A stretch of DNA of 64,000 bases. Origin: Gavia stellata. Its lineage: Eukaryota > Chordata > Aves > Gaviiformes > Gaviidae. The notes below the pieces were generated by a model, which saw only the letters and a program-made list of their open reading frames with translations, did not search any database and was not told where the DNA came from. Every line of letters starts with the position of its first letter. Position 1 is the first letter of the stretch. Below are positions 45,731 through 57,100 of the stretch, piece after piece. The position numbers were made by a program, and so were the translations under genes. Location of the stretch: positions 10,144,430-10,208,429 of the forward strand of contig NC_082595.1 in NCBI RefSeq assembly GCF_030936135.1, written 5' to 3'.

Positions 45731-48700
45731 AACCATCTCTTCCCTCATCTTTTTGACACTTCTCCATTTATAATATTTACATTTGTTCTATCATTTTATA
45801 TATACACTGCATAATCTCTTTTCTACATACGCAGTCACACTGCTGCTCCGCTTTTTGTAGAGTAAGAAGAGCTGAGCAAGTCCTTGATATTCACCATGGC
45901 AAGGATCTGATCACTGTTTCTGTACCAATGTTACCTTGCTTTGCTTTAATACAAGGTTACAACCTGGGGTACTGAAAGCCTCAAACACAAAATAATAGAA
46001 CCTGCAAGCAAGTTCCACGTAGTTGGACCTCTATTCTCCCCTGGGTCTGAAAAGCTTCAACATTAATACATTATTATCCCTAGCCCCTCCAGGAATTATA
46101 TTCTGATGTATAAATTGTAGAATTTAGACTTCATGTTTTCCTTCAACCAATAAAGCAACTTAAAATTTAAATATGTCCTCAGGCACTTTACTGCTAAGCA
46201 CTTTATAACTCGTGCTGTAAAAGTGTAACACCTGAAACCCTACCAATTAAAAAGATAAAATTGTCCCAAATACAGTTTTACATATTTCACATAACTCTGC
46301 AATACAATTTCCTGTCAATTTTAAATTGAAGATATCCTGCAATCTGTTTAAATTTCACATTCATCCTCTCCTTTTTCTGCCTCCAAAACTTGCTCCTCAA
46401 AAATCAGTGTAGAAAAAGAACTGCATCCCAAGACTTATCATCTGTTCTCAGCCTCCAACACCAGACCCTAAAAGACAGTGTTTTGATGAAGACATCTTCC
46501 CTTTCTTGCATACTTTTAACGAGTGCATTTAAATAACAAAATGTTGGAATCACGTAACATACAAGTTATCATATACAAATCCTATTCTATCCCAAACTCT
46601 GATGAAAACACACACCAAGCTAAACACATGGAGACATAATTTTACAAGCCAAGTTTCACTGCATCCTTCAGTTAGGAGAGAAAAGGAGAGGGAAGGCTGA
46701 ATACCCAGAGGTAGGGCAACACAGCACACAATACTGGAAATGCCAGGAAAATTCAAAGCAAGATAAAGACTCACTTTGAGTCACATTATTTAGTCACTTA
46801 TCATATTATGATAAGAAATCATAAGACCTGACGAAATTTTGTGAAGATCACTTGTTCACCTCTACAAAACAGCAGCCCTTCCTTCAGCAGGAAAAAAAGC
46901 AAGCTGTGAGCAACATTTATGATCAGTTTTAAAAAGCAACTTAATGAAAGAATTAATTTGCCAATTTCTCTTAGTGTACTGAACTGAAGCACAAATATAA
47001 TTTCAAAATCCCTATTCCAAGAAGCAGCTTGAGGAGCAATACTATCATGATAAAGGGGAGACATAGGTTCCAAGGACAAGGTACACGCCTTGAAATGAAA
47101 ATTATCATCCAAATAAGGGGGGGGTCCTGCAACATCGGAGCCTAAAGAAATCCCACTAACATGATTATTTTTTTAATAGTGCTCAAAAGTTCTACAGCAA
47201 GATTTACCAGCTGCAGTAGCCCTAAGCAAGCTGCTTTGGACTCAGCTATATCCCATTACTGAAGGTACAGGTATTAAATCATTGCTCAGAATAGAATGAC
47301 ACTTGGCTCCAAAATATATTTTGTACTGCTAAGTTATGCCAAATATTACTCTCCTATGCAAAAATTAGCATGAAATAGCTACATTAAAATAAGAGTACAC
47401 TTTGCAGAGATAACATTAAGATCAAGAAATATGAAAGGTAAGAATCACAGAGCAGTATCAATTGAACCATCTTGCACATATCTAATATTTGCATTGGCAA
47501 GTCTTCATCTTGTAGCTCGCCAGTTACAGACACACAAAGCAAACTGCAGCTTGGGCTAGGGCAGAGGGGGTGGAGAGGAGAGGGCAACTTAACCAAGAAA
47601 AGCCTGGATGGATACCACACCTGTGCTGTGAGGTGGAAATAATGATGGTGCTGAAAACTTTATTCTTGCATTTGGGGACTTCTAAATATTATTTCAACTG
47701 CTCCCTAAACACTTAATTACTACAGGAGTTGGCTGGTTGGGGCTTAGGGGGCAAAAAAAAGCCTCTCTTTGGATCCTCATTAAAATACAGAAAAATTAAG
47801 CTTTGACTTTCACAGCTCATTAATGATGACAGGGTGGGAAAAGGCTGCACTTCCATCTTTGCTACTACTCAACTAGGGAGCACTTTGTACGAGGCTGGGT
47901 TAGGGAGGCAGGAAAACGCCTTTCTAACAGGACGCCATGCACGTTGGCAACCAGGACACGTTTCTATTTAACAACCACAAGAATTCCTGGGATTCCCCAG
48001 TTTTCTTGTTCTTGAGTTAAAGTGGGGTAAGGGTAGAACACAGGTGTTGGGTTTGCTTTGATAAGTAAAAAGAACTCTTTTCTGTAATACCTGCCCTTTT
48101 GACTTGCACCTGAATAGAAAAGATTTTATTTATCTCAAGAGGCTGGCATTCAAATTTTTTTTGAGATCCTACCACCTTTTTTATTCACAGAGAGCAGTTC
48201 CTTACTGTATTTCAGTTGTGGGACTAAGTCACAGAATAAACACCTGATGCCAAACTAAGTTCAGAACTTCCATTGCTGCTAACTCTTATTCTAAATTTTT
48301 CTGAGCACATTTGCAGACTCTGAGCTTGAGGACTACCTGCATGCCAAGCCGCAATGCCTAGCCAGACCACGCACTCAGCAGAAAGAGCATGTTGGCATTT
48401 CAGATTCAGAACAAAAAAAGAGAAACTGAAAATCTGAATAGTCTCCCAGTAGTCATTTCAACTCTAAAAGTAGTTAAGCTAGCTATGAAATTTTTAAAAT
48501 ATGAAGTTTTAAGTAAAACACCTGATTTTTCACTGTCACTACCATTTGACCACTATATTAGCAGAAAATAAATTGGAAAAAGGAAAAGAGGGAAGGCTCA
48601 GCTTCAAGTGCCATCCTTGCTTTAAAAACCCAAGAGATACTGATTTTATCACCCTCATGATTGATGAAAGCAGTTCTAAGAAAAGAGTTCTCTAAACTAT

Positions 48701-49170
48701 TTCAAAGCCCACTGTAGCTCATCAAAAATGTCAGAGGCATCTCTGAGCCTATCAGGGTTGTATTTTTTAAACTGCTATGGGTTTTTTTCCCCCATGTTCT
48801 TTGCATGTATAAATTTTTGTATTTAAGACTTAGTGTCATCTTTTCAGTCTGCCTTTTTCCTTATTTGCTCTTTTCAGTTATCAAGATGTACTCACACATA
48901 GCAAATATCTGCAAGAAAACAAAACATTCCTTAAATTTGTTTAAACAAGACATTCAATACAATTACACTTTATGGAAATTATCTAACAAATACCACCACA
49001 GTTCAACAATAAAGCAGTTATGAGCCCTTGAGCTTTTTAAGACATTCAGGAAAAAGCAAAGAAAATTCAAATATTGCATTATGTCAAGCTCTATGCTACA
49101 GAGGCTCCGTGAGAAAATGAAAGCTGCTAATCTACTTTCCAAGTGAAACATTGTAGGTGATTGCTCTAAC

Positions 49171-49260
49171 CTGGGGCACAGTACATTCTCTCTATGGCAT
49201 CGTTGTCACAGGAATCTTCAACCTCCCTCCACCTGCTAAAATACGTTAGCTGAATGTGTC
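49171..49260 (-). CDS. RPS6KC1: RPS6KC1 coding exon: degenerate DFG/activation segment
   Basis: This 90-bp exon has a TTTTTAG acceptor and a CCAG|GTTAGA donor. It encodes GHIQLTYFSRWREVEDS and DNDAIERMYCAP (residues 587-616), joining the previous exon through a split Gly codon and the next through a split Glu codon. The position of the Mg-binding DFG motif is occupied by TYF (residues 592-594, bases 49238-49246), while the APE motif at the end of the activation segment is kept (CAP|E). This matches the family, in which the C-terminal kinase domain lacks a standard DFG. The intron separating it from the large exon is only 271 bp, the shortest in the window. Confidence 0.95.
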
Positions 49261-49531
49261 CTAAAAACAAAACGACAGGAGAAATCAAAACATTTTTCCC
49301 TTCCATTTTCTGCAGAAGTGAACTGTAATTACTCCTTTTGTAGCTAAAAACAGTATCATTAAGAATAATGGCATCATTAAGTACTAGAAGCTATTACTGG
49401 GGGTGAATTTGCTGCACTGATAATGAAGCTCTAGACAGGAAATGAAGATACTAATTACAAGATAAAACGCCTACTCAGTTAATTGGAAGCAACAGCGAAT
49501 AAAAAGAAATGCATTTGCAAAAGTTCCTGAC
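49261..49531 (-). other. RPS6KC1: RPS6KC1 intron, 271 bp
   Basis: Short intron inside the kinase C-lobe, between the catalytic-loop exon and the degenerate DFG exon, with GT-AG ends (GAG|GTCAGG and TTTTTAG). Nothing else is seen in it. Confidence 0.9.
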
Positions 49532-51109
49532 CTCTATCATTCAATAAGATGTTGTTTGGGTTCAAATCGCGGCACACAATTCCTTCTCTATGTAAAGCAT
49601 CAAGGGCTACAACCATTTCAGCTGCCCATCTTTGAATGCAATCCTCTGGGATAGAAAACCTGGAGGTTATCGCTAATCTTTCGTCGAGGTCCTGAAAAAT
49701 TTGATGTATTTCCTTCTCCCCTGCTACGACTATTTTGTCTTCCCTCTTTGGTACTGTCTTTTTACTTTCAGCTGCTGGTAACAAAGCCGAGTCTGTTTCT
49801 TCTTTCCCAACATCTTCAGTTTGATCGGAAAACAGCAACACTGCTTCATTTCTTAACATGTCTCCTTCCAAGCTAACATCTTGAGCACCTGAGAGCGAGT
49901 TGGAAACAAATAAACTTTCTTCTTTGCTTGTCATGTTTAAGGAGCAGGCTCCAAGCCCTTGAAACAGAGCCCCATCTTCTGAACTACCTACCTCTCGGTC
50001 AGATGTAAAGAGCAACCCAAGAGCTCCCTGAGTGACACCACTTTGTCCATTTGCTTCCTTGCGGGAAGGATCACCCACTTCCAGCGCCACATGATTTGGC
50101 TCTTGATCAAATGCTTTGCATGGCTCTGCAGAATTATTTAATTGTAAGACATCAGGTGTTTCCAATAACTTTACTTCCAACATGTCCCTATCAGTTTTTG
50201 TAAACTTCGTTGGCCTTGACACTGCTGCCTCTTCTGTTTCATCAGACATACCCGGTAAGTTTATTAGGAGATCAGGCCTTCCTTCATCAACGCTGTTTAC
50301 ATCATCAAAAGCAGCATCCTTAAAGGAGATAACTGGCACAGAGTCATTTGAACCCCTGCTTATGGTGTCATGAGCTATCATACCCATTTTGCTCTCTAGG
50401 GCATCGAAGCTTCTGTCATGATCTGGGACAGAAAACAACAGCTTCAAAGGCTCTGATTTCAGGTTATATAATTTTTCTCCAAAATCAAGGCCCAGGATCT
50501 CACTAGTGCTGTCTTTGCTGTCTATCCTGAAGAGTTCCATGGGGCTGCTCTTTGATTTAGTTAATGAGTCCAATATCCTAGTAGGGCTAGCTATTTCCGA
50601 CTCAGTATCATCAATGAAAAGCTTCCGTTCCTGAGATGCAATCTGAGTGGTGAAGCTATCACTGCCAACAACACTGCATTTCTGTAAGCAACTTCTCTTT
50701 TCGGTATTTAGACCTTCACTCTCCAGTTTAACAACCGGTTCCTCATTTAGAGAGCCAGAATCCATTTTTTCTTGCCCGTATTCATTGCATAATGTTAAAT
50801 AACTAGTAGTGCACTCTTCTTCTGAGCTGGATCCCGAGTCCATCCACTTCGAACTCTCTTGGCCATCTTCCTGGTTGCTGCTGTCATCCTGAGAGCTCAG
50901 CGTTAGGCTGGTCTTCAGTGGGGCCACCTTCAGCATGCTCTCCCCGTAGCTGTCTCTGGAATCAGTGCTGCTACCAATTTCTTTAGGACTAGGTGTCGGC
51001 TGCTCCAGGTAAATTTTAGTTGAACTGGCTGTTCTGGGTTCAGGAATTTCAAAGCTCTCTTCAGGACTTCTGTTTAAGAACTTACTGATGTAAGACCACA
51101 GTTTTCCTC
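49532..51109 (-). CDS. RPS6KC1: RPS6KC1 large exon: alphaD, long acidic insert, alphaE and catalytic loop
   Basis: This 1578-bp exon encodes window residues 61-587. The acceptor is the pyrimidine-rich TTTTCTTGCAG|GAGG and the donor is GATAGAG|GTCAGG. The open frame continues upstream to 51230, but that part is intron read-through. The start GGKLWSYISKF is the hinge and alphaD of the kinase. About 470 residues follow of low-complexity Ser/Glu/Asp-rich sequence, including SGSSSEEECTTSYLTLCNEY and SRGSNDSVPVISFKDAAFDD, with no predicted fold. The kinase then resumes at IQRWAAEMVVALDALHREG and the catalytic loop CRDLNPNNILL (catalytic Asp at residue 575, codon 49566-49568). The large insert inside the kinase and the CRDLNPNN loop are hallmarks of RPS6KC1. 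Partial gene: about 350 N-terminal residues lie outside the window if the length is like human. Confidence 0.96.
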
Positions 51110-54100
51110 CTGCAAGAAAAGGGGGGCGGGGAAATGTCTTAATTTCACTCAAAACAGAATCGGTTTCATTATGAAACAGGAAATTGCCCTCATTGTCACA
51201 ATACACTACATACTTATGCCCACAGAGCAAGTTGGATCTGCTACCTCAGGAGGAAATAATTACAGGGACCACAACTTGCTTTTCAAGCAGATTTGTATTA
51301 ATACATTAAATATTTAAAGAGCCACATCTGAGATTAAGCTTCTTTTTTTCTTTTTTTTTAAACTTCAGTAAAGTCTCATTTCAGAGTCTGTCTCAAGTTG
51401 CATGGTGGTGACTACTCTCCATCTGCTGTCTGAAAAACAAGCAAAAACTAGGGAAGATCAAATGGTTTAGTGCCCATCACCAGTTCTGCCTGTACTGAAT
51501 ACTTCTGTATCACAGCTCCAAGCTCATGAGCAACATTAGGGGAGATGGACTAAAAACTAATTAGCAAGTTCAGTAAGGGGAAGGAAATTACCTCATATTA
51601 GCAGGATATTTTAAGGATCTGTTTCTCTCTTTGAAGAAGTGGGTTTTGTTAGTTAAATATGGATGTATTTGTCCCTTTAACTTCAGAACTCAAGAGAGTT
51701 TTTTATGCCTTGCTGCATTACATAAGGATTTATCAATACTCTACATTACATTGGCACACCAGTTCCTTCACATCAAAGACTAAGAAAGTTACAGCTCCAA
51801 AAATAACAGTTTCAGTTAAAAAATACAAAATAGGACTCATGTTTCCAAATATTGTACGTATAAAAAAGCTTACAGATTACAAAACATAATTTGCACAAAA
51901 CAAATCAAGAAGTTACTGCATCTCTTGCACATGCCACAGAATTTGGCTTAACTCTAGAAAGCCACCTTTGATAACTTATGGAAAAATGCAAAGTCGAGAC
52001 ATTTCAACTTAAAAGATTGTACAGAAATTCTGGAAAATGTATGAGTTCTAACAAAATCTTTGTAGAAGAAAAAAATAAGTATCCAGCCCACTGGGCATCT
52101 GCAAAGTTTTGACTGATTTTGTTTTGTTTTCTCTCTTTTTTTTTTACTTATTTGGATAAGTTTTGTATTTTTCCAAAATACAGTCTTTAATAGCTATTTT
52201 TAAACACTCTCCATATCAGGCAAAATTCCTTTAAAAAGTACAATAAAAGAAGAAAGTATTTTTCATTGCCTAGGAACAGGTTTTCTATATTCCCAGGTAT
52301 ATCAAAAATAACTTATCAAAGGCAGAAAAACCTTGATACTTTAAAAATTAATTTGAATAATATAATGTGGAGTTTTCTTGCCCTCCATCCCCCTGGCTAA
52401 GACAAGACTTGGTTTTGAAGGGGAAAAAAAAAAATCTCACTGGTTGTGGTGAAACTAAGCATATTAAAAATACTAAGAGGGAATTCAAACAGCTTGAGTC
52501 CAATGGTAAAAATGACAATTTAGATCTCTTAATCCACATGGTTTCTGCCATAAGCCACAAGCGGACTTCGTAGGTCAGAATGACCCTTGCCACCTTCTAG
52601 AAGACGATGAAAAAGGATCCCAGGTAAACGAACAGGAGCAAATGGAAGCAATGCTCATAGAGAAGGGAACAAGAACTGCTATAGTGACCACTATATTGCA
52701 TAAGCACTTTAAACACTTACCCAAAGATGCATTCAAAATACAGACAAGCGTGCCATGCCACAGTAGCAAGACATGGCTCATCAGTCACTGCCAGCAGAGC
52801 AGCAGCCCTCAGCCCACTGAAGCAGGCTGTCCCCCTGGGCAGTGACTGACTCTGAGCTTGCCTGGACACAAGCGACCTGCCGCCCTGCATCGATGAGACC
52901 AAAGGCCCTGGTCCTGCCAGAAGTGCCTGACGAGCAGGACCTTGCATGCGTGAGAAGCAGTCAGTCCATGCAGACTCTTAAGATGAAACCGCTTGCCTTA
53001 AATATGATGCGTTACATAGCTGTTCAGCAGGGCAAAGGCAGAGCCAGAGCACTGCCGTGCCTTCTGAGCCCCGCAGCTTGCATAGGACTTCAGAATTACT
53101 GGGTTTAAACTGACTTGGTAAAAATAAAAGTTGTTCATGCCATAATCACCACTAATTCTTTTTCTAATATTACATTTTTACATTTATTCATGCTTTTGCT
53201 ATGGAATGGCAGGGAGAGAAAACAACAGAAAAGAGGAGAAAAAGAATGAGAACATACATATTTTTCTACGTGTGTGAAAGACTTTCTCCTCTTTTCCACA
53301 CTTTCATCCATGACAAAAGAAGCAACACAAAAGTTTAACTTTACCCCAAGATTCTGATGGAACAATATTTTTATAACAATTAATTTTCTTAAAAATTTCA
53401 ATTAAATTACTTTAAGTAAACAGTGCTTGCAAAATAACCTTGCCCAGTTTATTAACTAGGCATGAAAATATTCTGGGTTGTTTCATACCAAACAATAAAA
53501 TCTCATTTGACAACCACGCCCCTGCTGCATTTAATAAAACACAAAATCTCCCCACCCCACCTGCATCATATTAATTAGTGCAAGAAATGCTAAATATTTC
53601 CATCTTCATATTACTAGTGTTTATTATCTGTGCTTCACAAATTTCTTATGAAAACACAAATCTCAGGTTTCAAAGGGTGTTCACAGAACATGACCCACGA
53701 AGACCCACATTACATTTTTGCAGCTTTGGACAGTGCGTGGCACAACAGCACCTCAGCCTCCAGGCATGGCTTTAATGCAAGGATTAGCACCATCCTTCCT
53801 CGGGTGGAAGTAGTAAGAAAAGGTCTTTCTAATGGAGGCCTGGGTTGAGCTTTGACCCAGGGATGCAGAAAGCTCAAAACCTTATTTCTGTGATCTATTG
53901 TCACGGTTTTTTCCTGTGTCATTACTGGACACCAGGTGTGCTTTTCCATGTGACACCTGAACGGCCCTCACTGACCTAGATGTTTTGTACCCCTATATTA
54001 AGGTAGGAAGGGGCTGGGCTGCCCAGCAGTATGAAAAGTGCAAGAATTATCCTGGCACAACTTAGCTTTTCACCTATAGACAGGTCAAGCTGCTCTCAGG

Positions 54101-57100
54101 ACAACTCCTGTCTTCTGCTACCTCCACCTCACTTCATGCAAGATTTCATGCAGCCTCCACTAGATTTTGGCCTCTACTCAAAGTCTTAGTGTAACTTAAG
54201 AAATAAGGAGACCCAAGAGGGATTAAGGAAGTAAAACAAATGTGTTGAGATCAATCCTCCAAAACCCCACAGAAAAAAATCACTGGAAAACTCAAGAGGT
54301 TCAGGCTATGTTTTTAAAAATGTTCTATTTCAAATGCTTTCAGCAAACCTAAAATTTGCAAAAGACAAAAAAAATTTCTTTATCCTTACAGTATTCAGGA
54401 ATTCACCACTGTCCACCTGTGAAAACAGACAGAAGGGCAACAATGACTCATTTTCTCTTTGTAAATGTATTATCTTACCTTTTTAAAAAAGAAGTTGCTC
54501 ATTAATAATCATTCGGACTTAGAAATCACAGTGGAAATTACTACTTACTGCAACTCCAATTTAGAGTTAAATGCAAGTAAATACAAAAAAATTATTATGT
54601 CCAAGTATGTTTACATACAAATATTTCAATACTGGCCTCCTGGTCAAGTGGAAATACGTAAATAAATGCTATTCAATAATTGTGTTCTATAGTGAAAAAC
54701 AACAATTTTATTCCTTTCTGAAAGTGTCCAATCCAGGGTCAAACAAGAGTGATATTTGTATCTGGGTATATAATTATGCCTTTATGAATGACATACTAAT
54801 AATCTTTCCCCCTCTCCCCATGTGTTGTGTAAGATCAAGAAAACCCATTAGCAAGCCATGCTAATATAGTATCAGGAATCTATAAAAACTAAAATTACAG
54901 AAATCAATCCAAACAAGTAAGCTTCAGTCATTGTCAAATAGTCTAACATACTAAATAACTATAAAAGCTACCATTTTAAGCTAAAGTTTATTAGTGTTTA
55001 ATACAATTTCAGAAGTACAGTATTAACATAACTAATTATTAAGATTATTTTCTGCTACCATGCACTGACTCTACAAACAGTCCAGCTCAGCTCACTCTTT
55101 CTGGTTTTATTAGCACATGAAAATCACCAAGCTCTACATTCTTCTGCAGTTATTCAATATAAAATTACTTATTAGAATTGCCTTACTTAACCACATTTCC
55201 AGCACTCTGGAGGTTATACCTCTGCTTTGAGAGGAAGAATCTAAAAAGTTAGTGTCCAAAATAATCAACAGGAAATTTCAGCATAAAGTGACCAAGTGAT
55301 GAAGCTGGCTAGGAATCTTAGTTCCACAATATTTTTATATTCTTTCAAACGTTTCTGCAGTTTTTTGTTATTAATAGCGCTTGACGCAGGAACATGAAAG
55401 AGAAGAAGATACAGACACTATAGATAAAACGAAACCTAACAGATCAGCAAATTTAGTCTCCTAAACATGTGTTTGTTCTAGCTGACAAGAAAAATTCATG
55501 ACCTGTTGGATTCTTCCTCAGCCAGTGCTCAGACACTTACCATTTCAGCTTCACGTCCTGAAAGACTGGCTGACTAAGGAGACATATTCCAAAATAAATC
55601 AATGGCTTTTGCTAGCTTGGCCCATGAGTTTACTCTGAAGGATGATATACTCCAATTCCTGCAGAACTGGAATGCAGCTAAGAATGCAGTAATCACTGTA
55701 TTTAGGAAATCCCAAACAAAGTCTAAGTGAACAATCCAGGCTTCCAAATAATTGTGATCAGATAGGGAAGAAAAACAGAGTACTGAGACATCTGCTTGAA
55801 TTATTCTCCAAAAGCGAGCCCAACTCTCTACATTACTGCATAACTCATGCACCTCAGGCAAATTAATACTCTTCCTTGCTGGAACAAGAACAACCTTATG
55901 GTTTTCTTAGAATCACTGTCCTCCTTTCAATAAATACACGTCTACTGGTAAATTTCATCATGTTAATATACAACGACTACATAAAATTATGCTTGTACAG
56001 TTTCTACGCCAAAAGGGAACCAGACATGTAGGCACCACCGTGATACAACAATAATGTTTCACAGCATCCCAATGGCAGCCACAGTAGGGTTGCAGCGTAC
56101 ACATGAATTGGAAGCTAATCTCCAACATGACAGTAGTTACAAACACCAGAGTGTTATATACATGGCTGCTCCCACTGCTGCTGGTGAATCTCTGCTACAA
56201 AGTTTGCTAGTTTAGGCAAAGCTCCCACTTCCCGGTGCACTTTGAGCAAAAGCTATTATTTCAAAGCAGTCTCCTGAAAAAGTCACTTGCCAAGGACCAT
56301 ATCACCTCTCCTACATTTTCTGATCACAGTTCAATCTTTACAGCTAGTACTATCTCCTTTCCTAACGACAAATCCTCAGCTTTGCAAGCCAAAATGCTAC
56401 CACCTTGTTGTCTATCAATTCCTGCGTGCAGCAAGCCTCTTCAGCATGAAGTTTCTTGAGTGCTCTCCAGATTGATAGGAACTCCAGCTTGTTTACGCTT
56501 AAAGAGATTTGACAGCTTCTAACAGCCACTTAAACTTTGATGTCCCATGGAAGCCCCCCAGCCTATTTTTGAAGCATCTGTTTCTAAAATTTCTGGAGTT
56601 AGTATTGCCAAGAAGAAGCGAGGCCTTATTAACATCAGATTGGCTCTCTACCACACTAGAATTTGCCAAGTGCTTTCCAACAAAGCTACAAGATAACTTT
56701 ATGGACTTTCATGCTTCTGAGACACCCTTGAAGCCTCCAACTGTGACCATGAGAAAAGCCTGTAAGAGAACCCAAGACTTCACTCATCAATTCTGAGCAT
56801 GCAATGGCATCGTGATTTCCAAAACATAAAAAGTCTTAATCTTGAGCAAGAGCCTGGGGTCAAGCTTTCAGAATTCCAAACAAAACCCAATAGTGCTGCA
56901 CTTAATACACCTAAAATTTACTATGAACAGGAAATTGCAAGCTGCTTAGCAAATACATAATATCTGTACATAACATTAAAACCTCCTCTGAATTTGCTAT
57001 AACTCAAGCCATTGCCCACTTAAATAGTTTACTCTTGAACTTTCCAATGGTGCAGGTAACATACCTAACATAATACATCACCACAAAGTAATATAGTTAT

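Larger units (their letters stand above)
37469..49170 (-). other. RPS6KC1: RPS6KC1 intron, 11.7 kb
   Basis: Large intron between the activation-segment exon and the DWWSLG exon, bounded by CCAG|GTTAGA and GTGTTTAG. It is AT-rich with scattered short ORFs that show no domain. The notable part is about 44.58-45.73 kb, which looks like conserved non-coding DNA and is listed separately. No transposon could be assigned with confidence. Confidence 0.85.

Noticed and set aside
51110..51230. Extension of the large RPS6KC1 ORF upstream of 51109
   Set aside because: A strong pyrimidine tract and AG acceptor sit at 51110-51111, and joining at 51109 restores the exact family sequence with the hinge exon. 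The extra codons are intron.
53723..53790. Possible 3' end of a MIR-like repeat
   Set aside because: GGACAGTGCGTGGCACAACA resembles the ...ACAGCGCCTAGCACAATG part of amniote MIR-type repeats, but the match is short and the rest of the element is missing.
56509..56796. 95-codon ORF on the plus strand inside the 8.9-kb intron
   Set aside because: No domain recognised and not linked by frame or spacing to the 57610-58155 ORF; of chance length.
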